Source: Novosphingobium colocasiae
GTDB taxonomy: Bacteria; Pseudomonadota; Alphaproteobacteria; Sphingomonadales; Sphingomonadaceae
Direction: 5' to 3'
Length of the DNA: 48,137 bases
Assembly (NCBI RefSeq): GCF_014652555.1
Contig: NZ_BMZA01000001.1
Location: 1-48,137 of the forward strand
In this document: piece after piece, positions 30,732-38,822 of the stretch
Layout of the letters: each line of letters opens with the position of its first letter
Position numbering within the stretch: position 1 is the first letter of the stretch
The notes under the pieces: model-generated
What the model saw: the letters and a program-made list of their open reading frames with translations, nothing else
The model's database searches: none
Told to the model about the DNA's origin: nothing
Position numbers and translations under genes: made by a program

Positions 30732-31267
30732 CAGATCGGCTCTTTCGAAGAGGTATCGGCTGTCGTTTCGGGCTTGTCGCGCGAAAGCAGGGATCGGGCA
30801 AGAATAATCAGGACGCCCACGGTAATCGCGGCATCGGCGAAATTGAAGATCAGGAACGGGCGGAATTCCCCGAAATGCAGATCGGCATAATCGGTGACAT
30901 GGCCCAGCAGATAGCGGTCCGTGATGTTGCCCAGCGCCCCGCCCAGTACCAGCGCCAGCGCCGCGATATCGGCCGCCGCCCGTTCGCGCAGCATCCACAC
31001 CAGCACGAACAGTGCGATCACCCCGGTCAGCGCGATCAGCGCGATCCGCCCTTCGATCGAGTCGGCGGTAAACAGGCCGAGCGAGACGCCCTGGTTCGCG
31101 GTCCAGCGCAGATCGAAGATCGGCAGCAGATCGATCACGCCCACATCTCGCAGGCGCAGCGGGCCCAGCAGCCACGCCTTGATCCCCTGATCGATCGCAT
31201 AGACCACCAGCGCCAGGACCAGCCCCATCGCGCGGGCGCGCCAGGGCGAAGCAGCCGCATCGGCCAT
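30731..31267 (-). CDS. lspA: Lipoprotein signal peptidase LspA
   Basis: LspA is the inner-membrane aspartyl protease that cleaves prolipoprotein signal peptides. The 178 residues have four membrane helices. The conserved motifs are TANQGVSLGLF (56-66), GALGNITDRYLLGHVTDYAD (110-129) and FNFADAAITVG (141-151). The catalytic pair should be D126 and D145. Start and stop codons overlap ileS and the DUF3035 gene in TGATG junctions. Substrates within this window include LptE, the DUF3576 and DUF3035 proteins, the OmpA-like lipoprotein and probably the phytase. Confidence 0.96.
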   Translation of the reverse strand: MADAAASPWRARAMGLVLALVVYAIDQGIKAWLLGPLRLRDVGVIDLLPIFDLRWTANQGVSLGLFTADSIEGRIALIALTGVIALFVLVWMLRERAAADIAALALVLGGALGNITDRYLLGHVTDYADLHFGEFRPFLIFNFADAAITVGVLIILARSLLSRDKPETTADTSSKEPI

Positions 31268-34200
31268 CAGGCTTCAGCCTCGATCTCGGCGACCACATCC
31301 TCGCACCGCCCGCACAGCGCGCCGTCTTCGGCCACATCGGGCAGATGCCGCCAGCAGCGGCCGCATTTGGCATCGGAAGAAGGCGCGACGGACACGCCCT
31401 CTCCATCGCCGCGATGCACTGTCCCGCTGATGAACAGTTCGGCCAAATCGCCCTCGGGAGCGGAAGCCGGAACCGTGACCTCGGCGGCCAGGCTCGATCC
31501 GATCACCTTTTCACGCCGCAACGGCTCGATCGCCTCGGTGACGGCGGCACGCAGGGTGCGCAGCGCCGACCAGCGCTCGTCATCGGCGTTGATCGCCGGC
31601 ACTTCCGGCCATTCCAGCAGGTGCACACTGTCGCTGTCGGGGTAACGGCTCTGCCAGACTTCCTCGGCGGTGAACACGATCACCGGCGCGGCATAGCGCA
31701 CCAGCGCGTGGAACAGCATGTCGAGCACGGTGCGATAGGCGCGGCGTTTGGGATCGGCCGGGCTGTCGCAATAGAGGCAGTCCTTGCGGATATCGAAGAA
31801 GAAGGCCGACAGGTCCTCGTTGCAGAAATCCAGCAGCGCGCGGACATAAGTGTTGAAGTCGAAGTCATCGACCGCCTGGCGCAAGGTGGCGTCCAGCTTG
31901 CCCAGCAGCGCCAGCACATAGCGCTCCAGCTCGGGCATCTGGTCCACCGGCAGGCGTTCCGCATCGCTCAACCCGTCCAGCGCGCCCAGCAGATAGCGCA
32001 GGGTGTTGCGCAGCTTGCGGTACTGGTCGGCCACGCCCTTGAGGATCTCGTCGCCGATGCGGTGGTCTTCGGTGTAATCGACCGAGAGCGCCCACAGGCG
32101 GATGATGTCCGCGCCGTTGGTCTCCATCACCTTGATCGGGCTGACCGTGTTGCCAAGCGACTTCGACATCTTGAGGCCCTTGGCGTCCATGGTGAAGCCG
32201 TGAGTCAGCACCGCCTTGTACGGCGCATGGCCGCGCGTGGCGCAGGCTTCGAGCAGCGAGGACTGGAACCAGCCGCGATGCTGGTCCGACCCTTCGAGGT
32301 ACAGGTCGGCGTGCGGTCCTTCATAGCCATCGGGACGCAGCAGTTCGGGCCACTTGCCCGATTCCAGCACGAAGGCATGGGTAGAGCCCGAATCGAACCA
32401 CACGTCGAGAATGTCGGTCACCCGCTCGAAATCCTCGGCGCGATAGGCATCGCCCAGATATTCCTGCGCGCGTTCGTCCGACCAGGCGTCCACGCCCTCG
32501 GCACGGACGGCCGCTACGATGCGGGCATTGACCGCCGGGTCGACCAGGTACTGGCCGTTCTTGCGATCAACGAACAGCGTGATCGGCACGCCCCAGGCGC
32601 GCTGGCGCGAAAGCACCCAGTCCGGCCGCCCTTCCACCATCGCGCCGATGCGGTTGCGGCCCTTGTCTGGCACGAAGCGGGTATCGCCGATGGCTGCCAG
32701 CGCGGTCTGGCGCAGCGTCCCCCTCCCGCTTGCGGGAGGGGTTAGGGGTGGGCTTGTTTCCGCAGCGCTGGTGTCCGACAGGCCCACCCCCGGCCCCTCC
32801 CGCAAGCGGGAGGGGAGAGGCTGGTCCATCGGCACGAACCACTGCGGCGTGCAGCGGAAGATCACCTTGGCCTTCGAACGCCACGAATGCGGGTAGGAAT
32901 GTTTATAATCCGCGCTCGCCGCCAGCAGCCCGCCGGCTTCGCGAAGCGCGGTGCAGATGGGCCCGTCGGGCGCGTTGAACTTGGGATTGATGACCGAGCC
33001 TTCGCCGCCCAGCCACGCCCAGTCGGCGCGGTACTTGCCGTCGCCTTCCACCGCGAACACCGGGTTGATGCCGTGTTCCTTGCACAGCAGGAAGTCATCC
33101 TCGCCATGATCGGGGGCCATGTGGACCAGGCCGGTGCCGCTTTCCGTGGTGACGAAATCGCCGGGCAGGAACGGGCGCGGGCGCAGGAAGAATTCGGCAA
33201 GCGGAGATTCCGGATTCAGACCCGCAAGCCCCTCCCCTTCAGGGGAGGGGTTGGGGTGGGGGCTCTCGGCGGACGCAGCGCCAGACGGCGCGCGCCCACC
33301 CCCGGCCCCTCCCCTGAAGGGGAGGGGAGAAGTGTCGTCCTCAGCCCCGTCGCCCCGGGCTTGATCCGGGGCCCCGCTGCTTTCCCGCGCCGCGCTCGCA
33401 TTCGAGCGGGACCCCGGGTCAAGCCCGGGGTGACGGAAAAGACTGGCCATGGGGTGGCTGGCGATGGTTCCGGCGAGTTCGGAGCCTTTACCGCGCCAAA
33501 TCAGCTTAGTTGCACTAGCTTCAGACGCTCCCCAAGCACGAGCGTGCATGGCCGCCTGAAGAGGCCCAGCCGCCAAATAGCGGCGTCCATCATCGCATTC
33601 TTCTAAAGTGTACTCAACCTCAGGCCCATACGCCAAAGCCTGGTTGACCGGGATCGTCCACGGCGTCGTCGTCCAGATCACCGCATAGGCGCCAACCAGC
33701 TCCGCGATCGGCGACTCAACGATCTCGAACGCCACGTCGATCTGGGTCGAGGTGATGTCCTCGTATTCCACTTCGGCCTCGGCCAGCGCGGTCTTTTCGA
33801 CCGGGGACCACATCACCGGCTTCGCGCCGCGATAGAGCTGGCCGCTTTCGGCGAACTTGAGCAGCTCGGAAACGATGGTGCCTTCGGCCTCCGGGTCCAT
33901 CGTCAGGTACGGCTTGTCCCAGTTGCCGTTGACGCCGAGCCGCTTCAACTGCTCGCGCTGGACGTTGACCCAGTTCTGGGCATAGGCGCGGCATTCGGCG
34001 CGGAATTCGACCGCCGGGACCTCGTCCTTGTTCTTCTTCTTCTTGCGGTATTCCTCCTCGACCTTCCATTCGATGGGCAGGCCGTGGCAGTCCCAGCCGG
34101 GCACATAGGGCGCGTCCTTGCCCAGCAGGGTCTGGGTGCGCACCACCATGTCTTTCAGAATATGGTTCAGCGCATGGCCGATGTGCATGTCGCCGTTGGC

Positions 34201-34386
34201 ATAAGGCGGGCCGTCGTGGAGGATGAACTGTTCGCGCCCGGCGCGCGCGGCGCGGGTGCGGGCGTAAATGTCCTGTTCCAACCAGCGCGCCAGAATGCCC
34301 GGCTCCTTCTGGGGGAGCCCGGCCTTCATGGGGAAATCGGTCTTCGGCAGGAAGACGGTGCTTCTATAGTCGCGCTGTTCGGTCAT
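31267..34386 (-). CDS. ileS: Isoleucyl-tRNA synthetase enlarged by translated palindromic repeats
   Basis: This class-I synthetase charges tRNA-Ile and edits misactivated valine. Motifs are intact: HIGH (68-71), the editing-site stretch GTGLVHMAPDHGEDD, RQRAWGVP, KMSKS (about 739-743) and a C-terminal zinc site CGRC...CGRC (about 1008-1027). The length is 1039 residues, about 100 above E. coli IleRS (938). The excess is mostly two low-complexity stretches at about 317-386 and 524-556. They coincide exactly with GC-rich inverted repeats in the DNA, and the frame stays open through all of them. The first stretch is inside the CP1 editing domain, just before LPGDFVTTESGTG. The second is a loop after FVPMDQP, before RPDWVLSRQR. 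The stop overlaps the lspA start. Only the insertions are unusual; the enzyme should be functional. Confidence 0.97.
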   Translation of the reverse strand: MTEQRDYRSTVFLPKTDFPMKAGLPQKEPGILARWLEQDIYARTRAARAGREQFILHDGPPYANGDMHIGHALNHILKDMVVRTQTLLGKDAPYVPGWDCHGLPIEWKVEEEYRKKKKNKDEVPAVEFRAECRAYAQNWVNVQREQLKRLGVNGNWDKPYLTMDPEAEGTIVSELLKFAESGQLYRGAKPVMWSPVEKTALAEAEVEYEDITSTQIDVAFEIVESPIAELVGAYAVIWTTTPWTIPVNQALAYGPEVEYTLEECDDGRRYLAAGPLQAAMHARAWGASEASATKLIWRGKGSELAGTIASHPMASLFRHPGLDPGSRSNASAARESSGAPDQARGDGAEDDTSPLPFRGGAGGGRAPSGAASAESPHPNPSPEGEGLAGLNPESPLAEFFLRPRPFLPGDFVTTESGTGLVHMAPDHGEDDFLLCKEHGINPVFAVEGDGKYRADWAWLGGEGSVINPKFNAPDGPICTALREAGGLLAASADYKHSYPHSWRSKAKVIFRCTPQWFVPMDQPLPSRLREGPGVGLSDTSAAETSPPLTPPASGRGTLRQTALAAIGDTRFVPDKGRNRIGAMVEGRPDWVLSRQRAWGVPITLFVDRKNGQYLVDPAVNARIVAAVRAEGVDAWSDERAQEYLGDAYRAEDFERVTDILDVWFDSGSTHAFVLESGKWPELLRPDGYEGPHADLYLEGSDQHRGWFQSSLLEACATRGHAPYKAVLTHGFTMDAKGLKMSKSLGNTVSPIKVMETNGADIIRLWALSVDYTEDHRIGDEILKGVADQYRKLRNTLRYLLGALDGLSDAERLPVDQMPELERYVLALLGKLDATLRQAVDDFDFNTYVRALLDFCNEDLSAFFFDIRKDCLYCDSPADPKRRAYRTVLDMLFHALVRYAAPVIVFTAEEVWQSRYPDSDSVHLLEWPEVPAINADDERWSALRTLRAAVTEAIEPLRREKVIGSSLAAEVTVPASAPEGDLAELFISGTVHRGDGEGVSVAPSSDAKCGRCWRHLPDVAEDGALCGRCEDVVAEIEAEA
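32720..32815. repeat. Composite palindromic element 1, inside ileS
   Basis: Two inverted copies of one unit lie 28 nt apart. Each unit is a hairpin, CCCCTCCCGC / GCGGGAGGGG with a TT or AA loop, followed by a three-base spacer and GGGGTGGGC. Left unit 32720-32753, right unit 32782-32815. The span is 96 bp, a multiple of 3. It encodes ileS residues of about 524-556, with a Pro/Arg/Gly-rich reading. Confidence 0.9.
33229..33327. repeat. Composite palindromic element 2, inside ileS
   Basis: The layout matches element 1: a hairpin CCCCTCCCC-TTCA-GGGGAGGGG (33229-33250), then TTGGGGTGGG, and an inverted second copy ending in a hairpin at 33306-33327. The span is 99 bp. It encodes about residues 354-386, reading SPLPFRGGAGGG and PHPNPSPEGEG. 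The reading phase relative to the hairpin differs from element 1, so the unit is open in at least two frames. Confidence 0.9.
33347..33436. repeat. Inverted repeat element 3 (CCCCGGGCTTGA type), inside ileS
   Basis: Two 32-nt arms, 33347-33378 and 33405-33436, match as inverted copies at 29 of 32 positions. The core is CCCCGGGCTTGA(T/C)CCGGGG; the gap is 26 nt. It encodes about residues 317-346, including RHPGLDPGS. This is a different family from elements 1 and 2 and resembles a palindrome I know from many Alphaproteobacteria, where translated copies give RHPGLDPGS or its reverse-frame forms. Confidence 0.9.
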
Positions 34387-34459
34387 AACCGGCGGGCCTT
34401 AGCGGGGCGCGCGGCGTTTCGCAATTTGGGAGTTTGCCTGCCCGGCGGGTGGCGGTCGA

Positions 34460-35386
34460 TTACCCGGCCAACAGCGCCCGTGCCTTTTCGCAATCCGCCG
34501 CGATCTGCGCGGTCAGCGCATCGAGCGTTTCGAACTTTGCCTCTGGCCGCAGGAAGTGGCGGAACGCCACCTCGATCTCCTGGCCATAAAGATCGCCGGA
34601 AAAATCGAAGAAATGCGGTTCGAGCAGTTCCTTGGGCGGATCGAAATGCGGCCGCACCCCCAGGTTCGCCGCCCCCGCCACGGTGCGTCCATCAGGCATG
34701 CGGCCTGTGACGGCGTAGACGCCGTAAGCCGGGCGCAGATAGGTGCCCATATCGATGTTGGCGGTGGGAAACCCGATGGTACGGCCCAGCTTGTCGCCAT
34801 GCTGGACGGTGCCGCGAATCGCGAAAGGGCGGGTCAGCAGCCGCGCGGCGGTGGCGCAATCGCCGGCGTGGAGCGCCGCCCGGATGCGGCTGGAAGAGAC
34901 GACGCCGTCGGCATCGCGCACCGCGCCGACGGCACGACCCGACAGGCCGTGCGGCTTGCCCAGTTCGGCCAGAATCTTCGGCGTGCCGGCGCGGCCCTTG
35001 CCGAAGGTGAAATCCTCTCCGGTCACCACCCCGCGCGCGCGCAGGTGGCCGACCAGCATGTCTTCCACCCATTCACGGGGTGACAGCGCGGCCATGCCGG
35101 CATCGAAGTGCAGCACCAGCATGGCATCGGCACCGAACGCGCCGAACAGGTCCTGTCGCTGGTCCAGCGTGGTCAGCCGGAACGGTGGCGCATCGGGCTG
35201 GAACAGCCGCATCGGATGGGGATCGAAGGTGGCGACGATCATCGGCCGCCCTTCGGCCCGCGCCCAGTCCAGCGCCGCGCCGACCACTGCCTGATGTCCC
35301 AGATGGAACCCGTCGAAATTGCCCAGCGCCAGGACGGCACCGTGCAGGTCTGCGGGGACGGGGAGGCGGCTGTCGAGGCGAATCAT
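34460..35386 (-). CDS. ribF: Bifunctional riboflavin kinase / FAD synthetase
   Basis: RibF makes FMN from riboflavin and then FAD. The 308 residues have an N-terminal nucleotidyltransferase domain with LGNFDGFHLGHQ (21-32) and VVTGEDFTFGKGRAG. VSSSRIRAAL marks its end. The C-terminal kinase domain has RGTVQHGDKLGRTIGFPTAN and DLYGQEIEVAF. It follows folA by 13 nt and precedes ileS by 73 nt in the long minus-strand unit. The order ribF-ileS-lspA is a common bacterial arrangement. Confidence 0.97.
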   Translation of the reverse strand: MIRLDSRLPVPADLHGAVLALGNFDGFHLGHQAVVGAALDWARAEGRPMIVATFDPHPMRLFQPDAPPFRLTTLDQRQDLFGAFGADAMLVLHFDAGMAALSPREWVEDMLVGHLRARGVVTGEDFTFGKGRAGTPKILAELGKPHGLSGRAVGAVRDADGVVSSSRIRAALHAGDCATAARLLTRPFAIRGTVQHGDKLGRTIGFPTANIDMGTYLRPAYGVYAVTGRMPDGRTVAGAANLGVRPHFDPPKELLEPHFFDFSGDLYGQEIEVAFRHFLRPEAKFETLDALTAQIAADCEKARALLAG

Positions 35387-35399
35387 GGTCGGCTGGTGC

Positions 35400-35897
35400 C
35401 TATAGGCCGCGCACGAGCGTCACGAAAGCGTAAGCGGGGCGCGCGCCCTCGGCCGGGTGCGCCTCGCGGCGGCTCTCGTGCCAGTGCGGGCCGAGCGGCG
35501 GCATCACCGTATCGCCCTCGTAAGCCCCGGCGATCTCGGTCAGCTCCACCCGCGTGGCGATCGGTTCGAACAGGGCATAGATCTCCGCCCCCCCGATCAC
35601 CGCAATGTCGCCTTCACCGGCCAGCGCCAGCGCGTCGGCCACGGTGTGCGCCACTTCAGCCCCGGTGGCCTGCCATGTGGTATCGCGGGTCAGGACGATA
35701 TGACGGCGGCCGGGCAGGGGGGCGGGAAAGCTGTCGAACGTCTTGCGGCCCATGATCATCGGCAGCCCCTTGCCATCGGGGCCCAGCGTCGTCGCCTTGA
35801 AGTGCTTCAGATCGGCGGGCAGATGCCAGGGCAGTGCACCATCGCGCCCGATCACGCCGTTTTCGGCCCGCGCATAGACCAGGATGATATCGCGCAC
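35400..35897 (-). CDS. folA: Dihydrofolate reductase
   Basis: FolA reduces dihydrofolate with NADPH and is the trimethoprim target. The 165 residues carry GALPWHLPADLKHFK (20-34, catalytic D29), MGRKTFDSFP and IGGAEIYALF. I place the start at a GTG (35897), giving MRDIILVYARAENGVIG. A longer open frame to 35978 runs through the repeat hairpin and has no family likeness. The ribosome site is weak (TAGG, 9 nt away). The hairpin 35912-35984 ends 15 nt upstream of the GTG, so it may affect initiation. Confidence 0.95.
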   Translation of the reverse strand: MRDIILVYARAENGVIGRDGALPWHLPADLKHFKATTLGPDGKGLPMIMGRKTFDSFPAPLPGRRHIVLTRDTTWQATGAEVAHTVADALALAGEGDIAVIGGAEIYALFEPIATRVELTEIAGAYEGDTVMPPLGPHWHESRREAHPAEGARPAYAFVTLVRGL

Positions 35898-35911
35898 GTT
35901 TTCGAACCTAC

Positions 35912-35984
35912 CCGTTCGTGTCGAGCGCAGTCGAGACACGCAAGCACCACGCCAGCGTGTCTCGACTGCGCTTGACACGAACGG
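35912..35984. repeat. 73-nt hairpin repeat, TTCGTGTCGA family
   Basis: Two 29-nt arms, 35912-35940 and 35956-35984, match as inverted copies with one G:U-type difference. The outer half of an arm reads CCGTTCGTGTC and the inner half CAGTCGAGACACG; the 15-nt loop is CAAGCACCACGCCAG. It lies between purK and folA, both on the minus strand. The outer 11 bases equal the arm of the palindrome at 19106. Confidence 0.9.
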
Positions 35985-36008
35985 ATGAAGGGGAGCGGGG
36001 CGTAACCA

Positions 36009-37070
36009 TCAGAGTGTGAGCCGCGTCACGTGGCCCATCTTGCGGCCCTCGCGCGCTTCGGCCTTGCCGTAAAGGTGCAGGTGGCTGGCCGGATCGGCAA
36101 GGATCGCCGCCCAGTCGTTCGCCGCCGCACCGATCAGGTTGCGCATTTCCACGCCCTTGGCGGCAAGCGCGGTATCGCCCAGCGGCAGGCCGCAGATCGC
36201 GCGGACATGGTTCTCGAACTGGCTGGTGAGCGCGCCCTCGATCGTCCAGTGCCCGGAATTGTGGACGCGCGGGGCCATTTCGTTGAACACCGGGCCGTCC
36301 GTGGTGGCGAAGAATTCGCAGGTCAGCACGCCGACATAATCCAGCGCGTCGGCCACCCGCGCCGCGAGCGCGCGCGCTTCGGGCACTTGCGCCAGCACCT
36401 CGGCCGGGGCGGGGGCGGTGCTGGTGGCAAGGATGCCGTTCTCGTGGACGTTGCGTGCGCTGTCCCAGAACCGCACCGCGCCATCGCCGCCGCGACAGGC
36501 GATGACCGAGAATTCGGCGAAGAAATCGATGAAGCCTTCGTAGATCAGCGGCTGGCCGGGCAGGTCCAGCCCGTCCGCATTGGCGGGATGCATGATCCGC
36601 CACTGCCCCTTGCCGTCATAGCCGTCGCGCCGCGTCTTGAGGATGCCGGGCGTGCCGATCCGCGCCATCGCCGCGGCCAGATCGGCGGCGCTGTCCACCG
36701 CCGCGAACGGTGCCGGCTTGCCGCCCAGATCGGTCACGAACGTCTTCTCGTTCATCCGGTCCTGTGCGGTGACCAGAGCCTTGACGCTTGGCCGCACGAC
36801 ATCGAGCGCCAGCCGTTCGAGCACCCCGATCGCCACGTTCTCGAACTCGTATGTGACCACCGCGCAGTCGGCGGCGAAGGCGGCCAGCGCGGCGGTATCG
36901 TCGTATTCCCCTTGGGTATAGCGCAGCGCCACCTCGGCGGCGACCGAGGCGCTTTCGGGCTCGGGCGCGTAGATGTGGCAGTGATAGCCCAGTTGCGCGG
37001 CGGCCACGGCGATCATCCGCCCAAGCTGCCCCCCGCCGAGGATGCCGATGGTTGCGCCCGGTTCGATCAT
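36009..37070 (-). CDS. purK: N5-carboxyaminoimidazole ribonucleotide synthase
   Basis: PurK carboxylates AIR with ATP and bicarbonate in purine synthesis. The 353-residue ATP-grasp protein starts with IGILGGGQLGRMIAVAA (8-24), then has KTRRDGYDGKGQW and EGFIDFFAEFSVI. The C-terminal signature is EMAPRVHNSGHWTIEG, followed by the barrel end. It follows purE by 13 nt, forming the purEK pair. The hairpin repeat begins 24 nt after its stop. Confidence 0.97.
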   Translation of the reverse strand: MIEPGATIGILGGGQLGRMIAVAAAQLGYHCHIYAPEPESASVAAEVALRYTQGEYDDTAALAAFAADCAVVTYEFENVAIGVLERLALDVVRPSVKALVTAQDRMNEKTFVTDLGGKPAPFAAVDSAADLAAAMARIGTPGILKTRRDGYDGKGQWRIMHPANADGLDLPGQPLIYEGFIDFFAEFSVIACRGGDGAVRFWDSARNVHENGILATSTAPAPAEVLAQVPEARALAARVADALDYVGVLTCEFFATTDGPVFNEMAPRVHNSGHWTIEGALTSQFENHVRAICGLPLGDTALAAKGVEMRNLIGAAANDWAAILADPASHLHLYGKAEAREGRKMGHVTRLTL

Positions 37071-37083
37071 CGCCGTTTCGCGC

Positions 37084-37572
37084 TTATTCCGGCTTTTCGG
37101 CGATCGCGGCGGTCTGCGCGGCGCGGAAGGCCTTGAGCCTTGCGGTCAGCCCGGCGTCGTTGGATGCCAGGATTGCGGCGGCCAGCAGGCCGGCGTTGGC
37201 CGCACCCGCCTCGCCGATTGCCAGCGTGCCGACCGGGATGCCGGCGGGCATCTGCACGATCGACAGCAGGCTGTCCTGCCCCGACAGCGCCTTGGACTGG
37301 ACCGGCACGCCCAGCACCGGCAGGTGGGTCATCGACGCCACCATGCCCGGCAGATGCGCCGCGCCACCGGCCCCGGCGATCACCACCTTGAACCCTTCGG
37401 CCTCCGCGCCCTTGGCGAAGGCGACCAGCCGGTCGGGCGTGCGGTGCGCGGACACGATCCGCGCGTCCCAGGCGACGCCCAGCTTGTCGAGCATGTCGGC
37501 AGCCTTCTTCATGGTCGGCCAGTCGGACTGGCTGCCCATGATGATCGCGACGGGCGCGGGCGCGGCGGTCAC
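37084..37572 (-). CDS. purE: N5-carboxyaminoimidazole ribonucleotide mutase
   Basis: PurE converts N5-CAIR to CAIR, the step after PurK. About 162 residues carry [12 protein letters not shown] (10-21), [12 protein letters not shown] and [14 protein letters not shown]. The usual start lies just before this opening. I favour a GTG at 37572 ([10 protein letters not shown]), 4 nt after the gpmA stop. The ATG at 37605 would overlap gpmA by 29 nt and is less likely but not excluded. Confidence 0.94.
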   Translation of the reverse strand: MTAAPAPVAIIMGSQSDWPTMKKAADMLDKLGVAWDARIVSAHRTPDRLVAFAKGAEAEGFKVVIAGAGGAAHLPGMVASMTHLPVLGVPVQSKALSGQDSLLSIVQMPAGIPVGTLAIGEAGAANAGLLAAAILASNDAGLTARLKAFRAAQTAAIAEKPE

Positions 37573-37576
37573 CGGA

Positions 37577-38263
37577 TCAGCGCTCGGACAGGTAGTAGCG
37601 GTCAAGCACCGCCAGATCGTCGGCCAGATCGTAGACGATCGGCTGGCCGGTCGGGATTTCGAGGCTGGTGATCTCCTCGTCGGAAATGCCCGACAAGTGC
37701 TTCACCAGCGCGCGCAGCGAATTGCCGTGCGCGGCGACCAGCACCGTGGCCCCGGCCTTGAGGTGCGGCACGATCGTGCTTTCGTAATAGGGCAGGACGC
37801 GAGCGATGGTGTCCTTCAGGCTTTCGGTCTGCGGCACGTCGATCCCGGCGTAGCGGACATCGCTCGACAGATCGAATTCGCTGCCGCGCTCCAGCACCGG
37901 GGGCGGAATATCGAAGCTGCGACGCCACACCTTGACCTGATCCTCGCCGTGCTTGGCGGCGGTCTCGGCCTTGTCGAGCCCGGTCAGACCGCCATAGTGC
38001 CGCTCGTTCAGCCGCCAGTCCTTGCTTTCCGGGATCCACAGGATGCCCGCCGCCTCAAGCGCGAAGTGCAGGGTCTTGATCGCCCGGGTCTGGACCGAGG
38101 TGAAGGCGACATCGGGCAGGATGCCCTTGTCCTTGAGCAGCGCGCCGGCGGCGCGCGCCTCGGCCTCGCCTTTCTCGGTCACATCCACGTCCCACCACCC
38201 GGTGAAGCGGTTTTCAAGGTTCCACTGGCTCTGGCCGTGACGAAGAAGGATCAGACGAGGCAA
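37577..38263 (-). CDS. gpmA: 2,3-bisphosphoglycerate-dependent phosphoglycerate mutase
   Basis: This glycolytic and gluconeogenic enzyme interconverts 3- and 2-phosphoglycerate. The 228 residues include the RHG motif (R8-H9-G10, phospho-His9), [15 protein letters not shown] and [18 protein letters not shown]. The second active-site histidine is in [19 protein letters not shown]. It heads the long minus-strand unit with purEK. Confidence 0.97.
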   Translation of the reverse strand: MPRLILLRHGQSQWNLENRFTGWWDVDVTEKGEAEARAAGALLKDKGILPDVAFTSVQTRAIKTLHFALEAAGILWIPESKDWRLNERHYGGLTGLDKAETAAKHGEDQVKVWRRSFDIPPPVLERGSEFDLSSDVRYAGIDVPQTESLKDTIARVLPYYESTIVPHLKAGATVLVAAHGNSLRALVKHLSGISDEEITSLEIPTGQPIVYDLADDLAVLDRYYLSER

Positions 38264-38348
38264 AGGACAAGGCTCCCGGACGGGGCGCGGGCCTTGCGGC
38301 AGAACCCGGGTCCGGCCGAAACGCGCGCGCGATATCGATCAGGTGCCC

Positions 38349-38534
38349 CTAGCTTTCGGGGCGGCTTTTGGGAAGCCCGTGCGAATCGGGGTGATCGACC
38401 GGCGTGGCGGCATCTTCCATCCGCGCCAGACTGCGCGCCTGCGCCTTGCGCCGGTGCAGGTTCTCGCGCAGCCGCGCGGCAAGGCGCTGCTCGCGGGTAG
38501 CCTGCGATGGGGGCGGGTCTGACCGGTCTGCCAT
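38349..38534 (-). CDS. Small basic protein (RRKAQAR type)
   Basis: The 61-residue protein contains REQRLAARLRENLHRRKAQAR, an amphipathic basic helix. I recognise this signature from very short proteins common in sphingomonads, often annotated hypothetical. The rest of the protein is polar and Pro-rich. A weak GGGA precedes the ATG. It sits 85 nt upstream of gpmA on the same strand and could share its transcript. Confidence 0.65.
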   Translation of the reverse strand: MADRSDPPPSQATREQRLAARLRENLHRRKAQARSLARMEDAATPVDHPDSHGLPKSRPES

Positions 38535-38659
38535 GTCCCAGCCATGCCGCCGCGCCCGCCAAAGCGCAAGCAGCGCTTGACAATTCCCCCCTCGCAGACA
38601 ATAGGCCGCGCCTGCCCGGCACGCCGGGCCCGGAGACGGCCCGCGCGGCCGTTCGATCC

Positions 38660-38734
38660 GCTGCTGTAGCTCAGTGGTAGAGCGCACCCTTGGTAAGGGT
38701 GAGGTCGGGAGTTCAATCCTCCCCAGCAGCACCA
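38660..38734 (+). tRNA. tRNA-Thr (anticodon GGT)
   Basis: The cloverleaf is complete. The acceptor GCTGCTG pairs with CAGCAGC, followed by discriminator A and an encoded CCA. The D-arm is GCTCAGTGGTAGAGC. The anticodon stem CACCC / GGGTG encloses loop TTGGTAA with anticodon GGT. The T-arm is GGGAG-TTCAATC-CTCCC. It reads ACC (and ACU) threonine codons. Confidence 0.97.
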
Positions 38735-38822
38735 TTTTCGTTACACAACAGACTGGTGGCCCCCGACGTCCGGCTGGCGGCCGCTCGCGCGCCCTTGTGC
38801 GTCGCAACAAAAACTTGCGCCC

